The translations under genes and the position numbers were made by a program. Under the pieces are notes generated by a model that saw only the letters and a program-made list of their open reading frames with translations, did not search any database and was not told the DNA's origin. Below are positions 52,373-61,470 of a stretch of DNA of 64,000 nt, one piece after another. Positions within the stretch are counted from its first letter, which is position 1, and the number at the start of each line of letters is the position of its first letter. This DNA is from Polaribacter vadi (GTDB lineage: Bacteria; Bacteroidota; Bacteroidia; Flavobacteriales; Flavobacteriaceae): NCBI RefSeq assembly GCF_018861005.1, contig NZ_JAHKQL010000017.1:62001-126000 (forward strand), in the 5' to 3' direction.

Positions 52373-52771
52373 TTAATTCTGTAATACTTTTAAAACATCT
52401 TCTCTAATTCTTGCTGGCTTAAAAGTTTTTGAATTTAACATTACCCATGTTGTTTTTGCTTTTACTAATAATACATCTTCTTTATAAAACTCCATTAAAC
52501 GCACAGATGTTATTCCTCTGGTTTCACCTACCCAAGTTTTAACAGTAATTTCATCACCTAAACCAGCTTGTTTTAAGTAATCAATTTCGTGCCTCATTAC
52601 AACCCAAACATATTGTGGCAAAGGATTATCTTTAGTTAAAAAAGACCAATGAGTAGTAGCAATTTTATCCATCCATTTTACATAAACTAAGTTATTTACA
52701 TGTTCTAAATTGTCTATATCTTCTACAGAAACAGTAATATTTAATGTAAATATATTTTCCTTTTTATTCAT
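52373..52771 (-). CDS. Acyl-CoA thioesterase, 4HBT/YbgC-like hotdog family
   Basis: A 132-residue hotdog-fold thioesterase. The motif DIDNLEHVNNLVYVKWMD (about 18-35) is the catalytic region, with the acidic residue and HVNN typical of the FatA/YbgC-like subgroup. Later parts are YVVMRHEIDYLKQAGLGDEI in general form and RGITSVRLMEFYKEDVLLVKAKTTWVML. It hydrolyses acyl-CoA or acyl-ACP thioesters; the chain length is not readable. A TATGTTTG element ends only 4 bp before its ATG, so the transcript might be leaderless. Confidence 0.92.
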   Translation of the reverse strand: MNKKENIFTLNITVSVEDIDNLEHVNNLVYVKWMDKIATTHWSFLTKDNPLPQYVWVVMRHEIDYLKQAGLGDEITVKTWVGETRGITSVRLMEFYKEDVLLVKAKTTWVMLNSKTFKPARIREDVLKVLQN

Positions 52772-52775
52772 TATA

Positions 52776-52783
52776 CAAACATA
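52776..52783 (-). promoter_or_regulatory. -7 element (TATGTTTG) abutting the thioesterase start
   Basis: TAnnTTTG match on the minus strand with only 4 bp to the ATG at 52771; transcription from it would start at or next to the start codon. Confidence 0.45.
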
Positions 52784-52864
52784 TATATTTTAATATATCT
52801 TTAACAATAATAAAACTTAGAATTCGCCTAAACCTTTAATTAATGATGATCTTTGTAAATTCTT

Positions 52865-54208
52865 ATGGCAAAATTAGCAAACGAATTAGGTACAGAAAAA
52901 ATAAATAGTTTATTGATAAAACAAGCAGTTCCTGCAACAATAGGGATTCTTGTAATGTCTTTAAATATGATTGTTGATACTATTTTTGTTGGGCAATGGG
53001 TAGGTGTTTTAGCAATTGCAGCCATAACTGTAGTTTTACCAATTGCCTTTTTAATTTCTTCTATAGGTATGGGAATTGGAATTGGAGGAAGTTCTATTAT
53101 TTCTAGAGCTTTAGGAGCAGAAAACTCTGAAAAAGCTTTTTTAACTTTTGGTAATCAGATTTGTTTAACACTAATTTTAGCTATTGTCTTTGTACTTTTA
53201 GGTAACTTTTTTAGTGTACCTATTTTAAATTTATTTGGTGCAAAAGGAGATATTTTACCAATTGCATCAGAATATTTTGCAATGGTAATTTTTGGAGTGC
53301 CATTTTTGGCATTTGCAATGATGGGAAATCCTGTAATTAGAGCAGAAGGAAAACCTAAATTTGCAATGTATGCAATGATAATTCCAGCAATTTTAAACAT
53401 TGTTTTAGATGTTGTTTTTATCTACTTTTTTGATTGGGGAATGACTGGTGCTGGTTTAGCCACTTCTATTTCTTTTGCAAGTATTGGTTTGTATATTTTA
53501 TATTTCTTTTTATCGAACAAAAGTGAGCTAAAAATTATACCGAAAAATTTTGCTTTAAATGGTAAAATTGTAAGAGAAATTGTGGAATTGGGTGGAGTTT
53601 CTGTGGTAAGACAAGGAGCCATTAGTGTGTTAATGATTGTTTTAAATTACTCACTTTTTACGTATGGTGGAGAAATATCAATATCAATTTTCGGAATTAT
53701 AAATCGTGTAATGATGTTTTCACTGTCCCCAGTAATGGGAGTTTCTCAAGGATTTTTACCTGTTGCAGGATTTAATATTGGCGCTAAGAAGAATGATAGA
53801 GTAAAAGAAACCATTAAAAAATCTATTTATTTTGGATCGATATTAGGTACTATCATTTTTCTCGCTATTATTCTATTTAAAGAGCAAGTAATTCAAATTT
53901 TTACAAATGATATTACCCTTTTACAAGAAACACCAAATGCAATGCTTATTGTGTTTATTGCAACTCCAATTATAACCATGCAATTAATTGGTTCTGCCTA
54001 TTTTCAGGCTGCAGGAAAAGCGATGCCAGCTTTATTTTTAACACTTTTAAAACAAGGAATTTTCTTAATTCCTTTAGCGTATATTTTACCCAAATATTAT
54101 GGTGTTGCTGGGGTTTGGTGGTCTTTCCCAATAGCAGATATTTTATCTACTTTAGTAACTGTTTTGGTTTTAAAAAGAGAGATTGATAAAAATTTGATTT
54201 CTGCTTAA
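52865..54208 (+). CDS. MATE-family efflux transporter
   Basis: A 447-residue inner-membrane transporter with twelve hydrophobic helices in two similar halves. MATE features include PATIGILVMSLNMIVDTIFVGQWVG at the first half, GIGIGGSSIISRALGAEN after helix 2, and GVSQGFLPVAGFNIGAKKNDRVKE in the second half. It exports drugs or metabolites in exchange for Na+ or H+. The substrate is unknown. Divergent from the thioesterase gene. Confidence 0.95.
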   Translation: MAKLANELGTEKINSLLIKQAVPATIGILVMSLNMIVDTIFVGQWVGVLAIAAITVVLPIAFLISSIGMGIGIGGSSIISRALGAENSEKAFLTFGNQICLTLILAIVFVLLGNFFSVPILNLFGAKGDILPIASEYFAMVIFGVPFLAFAMMGNPVIRAEGKPKFAMYAMIIPAILNIVLDVVFIYFFDWGMTGAGLATSISFASIGLYILYFFLSNKSELKIIPKNFALNGKIVREIVELGGVSVVRQGAISVLMIVLNYSLFTYGGEISISIFGIINRVMMFSLSPVMGVSQGFLPVAGFNIGAKKNDRVKETIKKSIYFGSILGTIIFLAIILFKEQVIQIFTNDITLLQETPNAMLIVFIATPIITMQLIGSAYFQAAGKAMPALFLTLLKQGIFLIPLAYILPKYYGVAGVWWSFPIADILSTLVTVLVLKREIDKNLISA

Positions 54209-54267
54209 TTTTATCTTAGAATACTTTTAGGTAGAAACTCGGTAAAATTTGTTTTTATATCACTTAA

Positions 54268-54942
54268 TTAAATCAAAGACTCACCATTTAAATTAGTCGT
54301 TAAAATATCGCTAAACAGATTAAAAAATGGGCGTAAAGCTTTAAAACTTTCATCTACTTGATCTATAAAATCTTCTGATAAAACTTCTGCATCTGTAAAG
54401 TTTTTGGTAGCAATAAAACCTTTTTTACGCAATAAATCTACATCTGGATGTGCTTTATCAAAACCTCTTGGTGCTGTCTTTAATTCGCTAAAACTATCAA
54501 ATTTATTTCCAAAATGTTTTTGATAAGTTGCATCTTCCAAAATCTCTTTAATTTCTGATGCATCTTGTTCTATTTCTTTTCTAATTCTAAATAAATCGTC
54601 TTTGTTGGGTTCCCAAAATCCGCCAGCTAAAAAAGATTCTCCTGGTCTTATTCTTAAAAAATAACCTCCTCTTAATTCTTTGCCTAATCTTGAATACGAA
54701 TTTGCAAAATGTGCTTTATAAGGTGTTTTATCATTAGAAAAGCGAACATCTCTGTAAATTCTCATCATCTTCGATTTTTCAATTTCATCATGTTCAGATA
54801 ATTTATCATTTATAGCCAAAAAAACTGACTTAGCATTTTGTTGTGCTTCTGTATATTTTGGTTTATGCTCTGCAAACCAATCTCTATTATTGTTTTTATG
54901 TAAATCTTTTAAAAATTGAAAAGTAGATTTTTCTAGTTGCAT
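54268..54942 (-). CDS. DUF2461 family protein
   Basis: A 224-residue soluble protein of the DUF2461 / TIGR02453 family. Typical segments are FLKDLHKNNNRDWFAEHKPKY, MMRIYRDVRFSNDKTPYKAHF, GGYFLRIRPGESFLAGGFW and APRGFDKAHPDVDLLRKKGF. The conserved Arg/Asp/Lys cluster (RDVRFS.DKTPYK) suggests a binding or catalytic site, but no function is established. Divergent from the DUF1853 gene, 56 bp between the starts. Confidence 0.94.
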   Translation of the reverse strand: MQLEKSTFQFLKDLHKNNNRDWFAEHKPKYTEAQQNAKSVFLAINDKLSEHDEIEKSKMMRIYRDVRFSNDKTPYKAHFANSYSRLGKELRGGYFLRIRPGESFLAGGFWEPNKDDLFRIRKEIEQDASEIKEILEDATYQKHFGNKFDSFSELKTAPRGFDKAHPDVDLLRKKGFIATKNFTDAEVLSEDFIDQVDESFKALRPFFNLFSDILTTNLNGESLI

Positions 54943-54974
54943 TCTAATTAAATTTAAAACCTCAAGTTACAAAA

Positions 54975-54982
54975 TAGATTTG
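54975..54982 (+). promoter_or_regulatory. -7 promoter element (TAGATTTG) of the DUF1853 gene
   Basis: TAnnTTTG match, 16 bp before the ATG at 54999. Confidence 0.5.
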
Positions 54983-54998
54983 TAACTTCGATTTTGAA

Positions 54999-55832
54999 AT
55001 GCATCAAAAAACAAAAGACATTCAAAAAAGATATGATGGTTTTTTACAAACTCCTAGTTTGTGGAAAAGTAATGTTGTATTAGAATTGCATCAATTTAAA
55101 ATTGAACCCAAATCAGTAAAAATTGATATTAATATTGATGAAAAACTAAGATTAGGTAAATATATAGAACGTTTTGTTTCGTATCAATTAGAACAAGAAA
55201 AAGATATTAATATACTTTGTGAGAACATTCAAATTCAGCAAAACAAAATAACTTTAGGTGAATTGGATTGTATCATCAAAAAAGATGAAAAACCAATTCA
55301 TTTAGAAATTATTTATAAGTTTTATTTGTTTGATGACTCTGTTGGAACTACTGAAATTGAACATTTTATTGGCCCAAACAGAAAAGATACTTTGGTTGAA
55401 AAACTAATTAAACTGAAGGAAAAACAATTGCCACTACTCTACTCTAATGAATGTGAAAATTATTTAGAGAGTATCCAATTATCATCAAAAAAAATAACTC
55501 AACAAGTGTATTTTAAAGCACAATTATTTGTGCCTTACTCGTATAAAAATATACAATTAAAAACTTTAAATACTGATTGTATTGGTGGTTTTTACATTAA
55601 CCAAAAAGAACTTGAAGCATTTAATGATTGTAAATTTTTTATCCCAAGTAAAAAAGATTGGTTAATGATACCACATCAAAATGTAAAATGGTTAAATTTT
55701 ACTGATTTTAAAGCAGAATCTGCAGAATATTTAGCCAGAAATTTCTCTCCTTTTTGTTGGATTAAAAAAGAAAATGGAGAAATTTTTAAATTTTTTCTGG
55801 TTTGGTGGAAGCCATTTAAACATCAGCAATAA
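54999..55832 (+). CDS. DUF1853 family protein
   Basis: A 277-residue soluble protein with the DUF1853 pattern: RLGKYIERFVSYQLEQEKDINIL, then ITLGELDCIIKKDEKPIHLEIIYKF and IEHFIGPNRKDTLVEKLIKLKEKQLPLL. The arrangement GELD-x-x-x-(x)-HLEI/V resembles a PD-(D/E)xK nuclease core (E...D...ExK), with the Lys in IYKF. That resemblance is my inference, not established for the family. No signal peptide. It is followed by a strong bidirectional terminator. Confidence 0.9.
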   Translation: MHQKTKDIQKRYDGFLQTPSLWKSNVVLELHQFKIEPKSVKIDINIDEKLRLGKYIERFVSYQLEQEKDINILCENIQIQQNKITLGELDCIIKKDEKPIHLEIIYKFYLFDDSVGTTEIEHFIGPNRKDTLVEKLIKLKEKQLPLLYSNECENYLESIQLSSKKITQQVYFKAQLFVPYSYKNIQLKTLNTDCIGGFYINQKELEAFNDCKFFIPSKKDWLMIPHQNVKWLNFTDFKAESAEYLARNFSPFCWIKKENGEIFKFFLVWWKPFKHQQ

Positions 55833-55846
55833 AATTTATTTCATAA

Positions 55847-55880
55847 AAAAAAAGGAACTCAAAAAATGAGTTCCTTTTTT
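55847..55880. terminator. Bidirectional terminator between DUF1853 and the MacAB-like operon
   Basis: Stem AAAAAAGGAACTC / GAGTTCCTTTTTT with a 7-base loop. It lies between the convergent stops at 55832 and 55906. Confidence 0.93.
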
Positions 55881-55905
55881 TATCCTTATTAAAGTTATAA
55901 CTTAA

Positions 55906-57021
55906 TTAGTTATTTCCTTCATTGTTGTCATCTTTAGAAACTTTGTTCCAAATTTTAATTTCGTCAGTTTCAGAAACTCCGTCTAAAATTTCTACGTTTA
56001 CACCATCAGAAGTTCCTAGTTTTAAAGTTCTTTTTTCAAAAGTACCTTCACCCGTTTTTACTTCTACATAAGGTTCTTCAGTTTTCTTATCGAACTTTAA
56101 TAATGCTTCTTTAATAGATAAAACACTGTCTTTTTTCTCTAAAACAATGTCTGCATTTGCACTATAACCAGCTCTAATAAAATAGTTGTCATCCAAAGAA
56201 ACATCCGCTTTAATTTTAAACTGAACTGCACCAGATTCTTCTGTACCTTTTGGTGCAATAAAGTTTAATTTTGCAGGAAACATTTTACCTTCTATAGCAC
56301 CAATTGAAACTTCGATATCTGAACCACTTACTAATTTACCAACTTCAGATTCATCTACTTTACCTTCAAAAATCATTTTACTCATATCTGCAATAGATGC
56401 AATAGTTGTACCTGCATTAAAGTTGTTAGATTGTATTACTTGGTCTCCTTCTTTAACCGGAATTTCTAAAATTGTTCCAGACATTTGAGCCATAATATTT
56501 GTGTTTGCAGAACCACCAGAACCTGCAGAACCTTTCTTGATAATCATATAATCGTTTTGAGCATTTTTTAAATCTTGCTTTGCTTGATTATAAGTTAATT
56601 CTACATTTTCGAATTCTTGTCTAGAAATTACACCTTTATCGAATAAATTTTTATTTCTTTTGTAAGAAATTTCTGCATTACTCAAGCTAATTATAATATT
56701 ATCTACTCTACCTTTTGCACTAATTAAAGATTGCTCATTAGGTACAACTCTTACAGTTGCAATTAAATCACCTTTCTTTACTTTAGAACCTTCTAAAAGC
56801 ATTATTTTATCGATAATACCTGTTATTTGTGGCTTAATTTCAATTTCTTCTAAAGGAGTTACTTTACCTGTAGCTACCGTTTTTTTAACAATTGTAGTTT
56901 TAAAAGGCGTTTCTGTTTCGTATTCTACAATACTTGTTTTGTTCTTTTTTCCGAACCAAATTAATGCCGCAATAAAACCTATTGCTATGATAATTAAAAT
57001 AATTTTTGCTTTTTTACTCAT
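55906..57021 (-). CDS. MacA-like periplasmic adaptor
   Basis: A 371-residue membrane fusion protein. One N-terminal membrane helix (KAKIILIIIAIGFIAALIWFG) precedes the lipoyl halves (GKVTPLEEIEIKPQITGIIDKI, LEGSKVKKGDLIATVRV and SGTILEIPVKEGDQVI), a short helical hairpin (about 95-160) and a beta-barrel/membrane-proximal part (VKTGEGTFEKRTLKLGTSDGVNVEI). This is the MacA plan. It is the last gene of a four-gene operon, 17 bp after a permease. The C-terminal tail is acidic and Asn-rich. Confidence 0.94.
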   Translation of the reverse strand: MSKKAKIILIIIAIGFIAALIWFGKKNKTSIVEYETETPFKTTIVKKTVATGKVTPLEEIEIKPQITGIIDKIMLLEGSKVKKGDLIATVRVVPNEQSLISAKGRVDNIIISLSNAEISYKRNKNLFDKGVISRQEFENVELTYNQAKQDLKNAQNDYMIIKKGSAGSGGSANTNIMAQMSGTILEIPVKEGDQVIQSNNFNAGTTIASIADMSKMIFEGKVDESEVGKLVSGSDIEVSIGAIEGKMFPAKLNFIAPKGTEESGAVQFKIKADVSLDDNYFIRAGYSANADIVLEKKDSVLSIKEALLKFDKKTEEPYVEVKTGEGTFEKRTLKLGTSDGVNVEILDGVSETDEIKIWNKVSKDDNNEGNN

Positions 57022-57038
57022 GATTTAGTTGATTGATT

Positions 57039-58283
57039 TTATTCTTCTCTTAATGCTTCTATTGGTCTTACTACTGTTGCCATATGTGCTGGAATTAATC
57101 CTATTAAGGTTCCTAATATAATTAATGTAATAAATGCTATTAAAATAATTGGAATATTAACTGTTGGGTTTACTAAAACAGCGTCATCTCCTTGCCCAAT
57201 TGCGGAGTCAATTCCAAATAAAATAAGACTTCCAAAAATAATCCCTAGCATTCCTGCAATTGTTGTTAAGAAAACTGACTCTAAAATTATTTGTTGACGT
57301 ATACTTTTTGGTGTAGCCCCTAAAGCTCTTCTAATTCCAATTTCGTTAGTTCTTTCTTTTACTGTTATTAACAAAATATTTCCAATTGCAAAAACACCTG
57401 CTATTAAAGTTGCAATCCCTACAAACCAAGTTAAAAACTGCATACCAGTTAAAAACCCTGTTATTTTTCCTATTTCTTTACCCAAGTTGGCACTACCAAA
57501 AGCTCTTTCATCATTTGGATGTACTTTATGCAAGCCTTTTAAGGTCAAAATAACATCTCTTTCCATTTGCTCAATATCAACATTCTCATTTGCAGTAATC
57601 ATCATCCAATCTACTTTATTGGCTGTATTGTATACTCTTTTATATGTAGTAAAAGGAATGTAAGCACAATCTCCATCAAAATTACCTACATTTGATGCTT
57701 CATAGACTCCAATAACCTGGTAACCAATACTATTTATTTTTATATATTGTCCAACTGGCATTTCATCAATATCAAATAACTGTTTATACATGTCTTCTGA
57801 TATCACTGTAACTTTTGAATTATTTAAAATATCATTTTCATTTAAAAAACGCCCATATATTAGCTTTTTTTTCTGAATTTGATCTAAAATCGGATAATCT
57901 CCACTTACTCTGAAGTCGCCAGATTTAAAATCTTTTATAATTAAGTTATTTGTTTGGTTTCTTGGGGCTAATAATTTAATTTCATTTGAATATTCAGATT
58001 TTAGAACATCAATATCGTTCATAGTTAAACTAAATCTTCTACCTTTTTGAAATCCCTTAAAAGGAGTATCTGTAGACTGTGTCCAAACAAAAACACTATT
58101 TGTGGCAAAGTTTCCAAATAATTTATTGAAGCTATTTTCTAAACCTCTTGCAGAGCCTAATAAAACCACTAATAAAAATATACCCCATAAAACCCCAATT
58201 ATTGTAATTGCAGTTCTTACTTTATTTTTACGAATGCTTCCGTAAATTTCTTGCCAAGTATCTGATTCGAATAAAAACTTCAT
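57039..58283 (-). CDS. MacB-like ABC transporter permease (second copy)
   Basis: A 414-residue permease with the MacB layout: N-terminal helix (about 20-45: KVRTAITIIGVLWGIFLLVVLLG), a large periplasmic core domain (about 50-275), then three helices (LTWFVGIATLIAGVFAIGNIL, IAGMLGIIFGSLILFG, IILIAFITLIILGTLIGLIPA). The coupling sequence EIGIRRALGATPKSI is the FtsX/MacB signature, and it ends VVRPIEALREE. It is similar throughout to the adjacent upstream permease, so the pair probably forms a heterodimer. It starts 2 bp after that gene's stop. Confidence 0.95.
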   Translation of the reverse strand: MKFLFESDTWQEIYGSIRKNKVRTAITIIGVLWGIFLLVVLLGSARGLENSFNKLFGNFATNSVFVWTQSTDTPFKGFQKGRRFSLTMNDIDVLKSEYSNEIKLLAPRNQTNNLIIKDFKSGDFRVSGDYPILDQIQKKKLIYGRFLNENDILNNSKVTVISEDMYKQLFDIDEMPVGQYIKINSIGYQVIGVYEASNVGNFDGDCAYIPFTTYKRVYNTANKVDWMMITANENVDIEQMERDVILTLKGLHKVHPNDERAFGSANLGKEIGKITGFLTGMQFLTWFVGIATLIAGVFAIGNILLITVKERTNEIGIRRALGATPKSIRQQIILESVFLTTIAGMLGIIFGSLILFGIDSAIGQGDDAVLVNPTVNIPIILIAFITLIILGTLIGLIPAHMATVVRPIEALREE

Positions 58284-58285
58284 AA

Positions 58286-59518
58286 TTAATCTGCTCTTAA
58301 TGCTACAATAGGTTTAATATTTGCTGCTCTTTTTGCGGGTACATAACCTGCAATTAACCCTGAAAGAATTAAGATTACTGTTGCTCCAATTACAATTCCA
58401 GAACTTACACTTGGATCTTTAATAAAATAGTCTTCTTCTAAACTGTTGCCAATTAAACTTAAAATATAAATTCCTAAGGTTAAACCTGCATAACCTGCAA
58501 TGGTTGTTATTAAAACAGATTCTTGAACAACCATACCAACTATAGATGATGGTTTTGCACCTAAAGCTTTCCTAATTCCAAATTCTTTAGTTCTTTCCTT
58601 TATTACAAAAATCATAATATTAGAAATTCCTATAATACCTGCTATTAAAGTTCCTGAACCAATAAAACCTATTATAAATAACAGAGCTAATGACACAGTA
58701 CTTATAAATTTATTGGCTTCTGCCATATTTCTTACAGATAATGCACTTTGATCATCTGGATGAATACCCATCCTCTTTCTTAAATCACGTTCCATTTTAT
58801 TACCAAAAGCAATGGCTGCATCTGTACTTAATTCTGGATTATAACCTAAATTTATCTGACTGATATAATCATTATTACCATACATCATTTGTGATGTAGT
58901 TACTGGTATGTATGCTATTCTTTCTTCATTATCATTCCCGTCATCAGAAAAAACACCAATAACTAAAAAAGAACTTCCGTTAACATTAACACGTTTGTTT
59001 AGTGCTGGTTTTTCTCCAAATAAATCTTTTTTAATCAATCTACCAATTACAATTACTTTAGATTTCTCTTTTAAATCTCTTTCATTCAAATACCTACCTT
59101 CGTTAATAATTGTTTTTTCTAAAAATTGATGATCAGGATTTACCGCTCTAATATTGTATGTACTAGCTTCACTTTTGTATTTTATAGAAAAATTCTTATA
59201 AATACGTGCAGATTGATATTGAATTTTATTTTCATATTCATCAGCAACAAAATTATAATCAGCATTTTTTAATTGTACTCTTCTACCTGTTTGCAAACCT
59301 TTATAAGGTTTAGATGTTTTCCAAACACGAACAAACATTGAGTTTTGAGCATCATCTGAAAAAGCACCTTTAAAAAAATTACCAAGTCCATTCGCAATTC
59401 CAAATAACAGAGTAAATAATAAAATGGCAAATGCAACTGTAAAACCAGACATTACAGAACGTAATCTGTTTTTATTGATACTCTGAAAAATTTCCCTCCA
59501 TCTGTCTAAATCAAACAT
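58286..59518 (-). CDS. MacB-like ABC transporter permease (first copy)
   Basis: A 410-residue permease. N-terminal helix (about 18-45: SVMSGFTVAFAILLFTLLFG), periplasmic core (about 50-270), then three helices (ALLFIIGFIGSGTLIAGIIGI, ITTIAGYAGLTLGIYILSLIG, IVIGATVILILSGLIAGYVPA). EFGIRKALGAKPSSIVG is the coupling motif, and it ends IKPIVALRAD. Unlike E. coli MacB it has no fused ATPase; that is a separate gene 2 bp upstream. Paralogous with the next gene. Confidence 0.95.
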   Translation of the reverse strand: MFDLDRWREIFQSINKNRLRSVMSGFTVAFAILLFTLLFGIANGLGNFFKGAFSDDAQNSMFVRVWKTSKPYKGLQTGRRVQLKNADYNFVADEYENKIQYQSARIYKNFSIKYKSEASTYNIRAVNPDHQFLEKTIINEGRYLNERDLKEKSKVIVIGRLIKKDLFGEKPALNKRVNVNGSSFLVIGVFSDDGNDNEERIAYIPVTTSQMMYGNNDYISQINLGYNPELSTDAAIAFGNKMERDLRKRMGIHPDDQSALSVRNMAEANKFISTVSLALLFIIGFIGSGTLIAGIIGISNIMIFVIKERTKEFGIRKALGAKPSSIVGMVVQESVLITTIAGYAGLTLGIYILSLIGNSLEEDYFIKDPSVSSGIVIGATVILILSGLIAGYVPAKRAANIKPIVALRAD

Positions 59519-59520
59519 AA

Positions 59521-60213
59521 TTATACTGCTTTAGACGCTTTGGTTAATTCATCACTAATAATAAGACCATCTTTTAAACGTACAATTCTTTTAGTTTGTT
59601 CTGCAACTTCTTCTTCGTGCGTAATTACAAAAACTGTCATTCCTTCATCATTAATGTCTTTTAACAAATCCATTACATTATCTGTTGTTGTAGAATCTAA
59701 GGCTCCTGTTGGCTCATCTGCTAAAACTACTTTTGGTTTGGTTACTAAAGCTCTTGCAATGGCAACACGTTGTTTTTGCCCTCCAGAAAGCTCGTTTGGT
59801 AAATGGTTTGCCCAATCTTTTAAACCTACTTTTTCTAAATAATCTAAAGCAATTTTTAAACGATCTTTTCTATTCATACCTTTATAATACAAAGGTAAAG
59901 CAACATTTTCTAATGCTGTTTTGTATGAGATAAGGTTAAAAGATTGAAAAATAAATCCTAAGAATTTGTTTCTTAAAAGAGCGGCTTTTTTCTCATTCAT
60001 ATCCTTAATAAGCTGACCATTTAAATAATAATCACCTTCGTCATGAATATCTAATAAACCAACAATATTTAATAATGTAGATTTTCCTGAACCAGAAGAA
60101 CCCATAATAGAAACAAACTCGCCTTCTTTTATGTGTAAATCAATTCCTTTAAGTACGTGTAAAGAATCTTTTCCTATCGGATAAGATTTGTGTAGTTTTT
60201 CTATTCTAATCAT
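59521..60213 (-). CDS. MacB/LolD-type ABC transporter ATP-binding protein
   Basis: A 230-residue ATPase with all motifs intact: Walker A GSSGSGKST, Q-loop FIFQSFNLI, signature ELSGGQKQRVAIARAL, Walker B VVLADEPTGALDS and H-loop VFVITHEEEV. The FQSFNL and LADEPTGALDS wording is that of the MacB/LolD group, which drives mechanotransmission rather than classical transport. It heads the operon ATPase-permease-permease-adaptor, with 2-bp gaps between the first three. Confidence 0.97.
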   Translation of the reverse strand: MIRIEKLHKSYPIGKDSLHVLKGIDLHIKEGEFVSIMGSSGSGKSTLLNIVGLLDIHDEGDYYLNGQLIKDMNEKKAALLRNKFLGFIFQSFNLISYKTALENVALPLYYKGMNRKDRLKIALDYLEKVGLKDWANHLPNELSGGQKQRVAIARALVTKPKVVLADEPTGALDSTTTDNVMDLLKDINDEGMTVFVITHEEEVAEQTKRIVRLKDGLIISDELTKASKAV

Positions 60214-60302
60214 TTGGTTTGGTTAATTTAACTACTAAAGTATTGAATGCTAATGATAGCCTTTATTAATATTATGTTAAAAGCTATTGCAAATTAACAA
60301 TA

Positions 60303-60310
60303 CAAACATA
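60303..60310 (-). promoter_or_regulatory. -7 element (TATGTTTG) of the MacAB-like operon
   Basis: TAnnTTTG match on the minus strand, about 90 bp before the ATPase ATG; no convincing -33. Confidence 0.5.
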
Positions 60311-60393
60311 AGACGTTAGAATTAAAAAAATGTTACAAGGTTTTTTAAAAAAAGTTAAAGTAATTTTGTTTTTTTACTTTGTAAACTGATTTT

Positions 60394-60810
60394 ATGGTTG
60401 ATATTCCTTTAAATAAAAAATTAATTCTTTTTGATGGTGTTTGCAATCTGTGCAATAATTCCGTTTTAAAAGTTATAAAATATGATAAGAAAAACACCTT
60501 TATTTTTGCTGCTTTACAATCTGAAACTGGTAAAAAAATTACAAGTCAATTAAATATAGATACTCAAAAAGTTGATTCAATTATCTTGTACGAACCTGGA
60601 ATTTCTTATGATATAAAATCTACAGCCGCTTTAAATATAATGAACGATTTTGGTGGAATTTGGAAAATAACCCAGTTAGGTTTTCTTTTTCCTGAGTCTT
60701 TCAGAAATTTCATTTACGATTTTATTGCAAAAAAAAGATACAAATGGTTTGGCAAAAAAGAAAGCTGTTTGATACCAACCATAGAATTAAAAGCTAAATT
60801 TTTAAATTAA
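60394..60810 (+). CDS. Thiol-disulfide oxidoreductase, DCC family (DUF393)
   Basis: A 138-residue thioredoxin-fold-like protein. The family motif is LFDGVCNLCNNSV (D-x-x-C-x-x-C), at about 12-24. Later parts include FIFAALQSETGK and DSIILYEPGISYDIKSTAALNIM. Members often sit near or are fused to membrane proteins; the natural role is unclear. The next gene starts 1 bp after its stop, so the HAD phosphatase is probably co-transcribed. Confidence 0.93.
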   Translation: MVDIPLNKKLILFDGVCNLCNNSVLKVIKYDKKNTFIFAALQSETGKKITSQLNIDTQKVDSIILYEPGISYDIKSTAALNIMNDFGGIWKITQLGFLFPESFRNFIYDFIAKKRYKWFGKKESCLIPTIELKAKFLN

Positions 60811-60811
60811 A

Positions 60812-61468
60812 ATGATAATACCAAAAGAAATTAAATGCGTTATTTTTGATATGGATGGAGTAATAATTGACTCAGAAGAAATCCATAAAAAAGCATATTA
60901 TGAAACATTTACTTCTATTGGAGTTGATGTATCTCCAGAACTTTATAAAACACTCACAGGATCATCAACAATAAATACTTTTCAGAAATTAATAGCGCAT
61001 TTTAATTTAGCTTTAAAACCAGAAGATTTAGTAATAGATAAAAGAAAACGTTATGTAAATTTCTTTGAAAACGACCCAACTTTACATTTAGTAAAAGGTG
61101 TAGAAGAACTTATAAAACATTGTTACAATAAAGGGTTAACTTTAGTTTTAGCCTCTTCTTCTGCTATGGTAAATATTGATAGAGTTTTTAATCGTTTCAA
61201 TTTAAACTCTTATTTTAACGCTAAAATTAGTGGTGCAGATTTAACGGAATCTAAACCCAACCCAGAAATCTTTGAAAAAGCGGCTCTTTTAGGTAATACA
61301 CCAAAAGAAAATTGTATTGTTATTGAAGATTCTGATAACGGAATTAAAGCCGCAAACGATGCTGGTATTTTTGTCTTCGGATTTAAAAATCCTATGGTTG
61401 CAGATCAATCTTTAAAAAATGCTGATTTTGTTATTGATGACTTTAATACTTTAAAAGCTCTTTTGTAA
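60812..61468 (+). CDS. HAD-family phosphatase (beta-phosphoglucomutase-like)
   Basis: A 218-residue HAD hydrolase, subfamily with a helical cap. Motif I is VIFDMDGVIIDSE (nucleophile first Asp, acid/base second), motif II LASSSA, motif III Lys in ESKPNPEIFEKAA and motif IV IEDSDNGIKAA. The wording DSEEIH and KPNPEIF is typical of sugar-phosphate phosphatases and phosphoglucomutases. The substrate cannot be read. Overlaps no gene and ends 2 bp from the convergent DUF2721 gene. Confidence 0.95.
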   Translation: MIIPKEIKCVIFDMDGVIIDSEEIHKKAYYETFTSIGVDVSPELYKTLTGSSTINTFQKLIAHFNLALKPEDLVIDKRKRYVNFFENDPTLHLVKGVEELIKHCYNKGLTLVLASSSAMVNIDRVFNRFNLNSYFNAKISGADLTESKPNPEIFEKAALLGNTPKENCIVIEDSDNGIKAANDAGIFVFGFKNPMVADQSLKNADFVIDDFNTLKALL

Positions 61469-61470
61469 CT

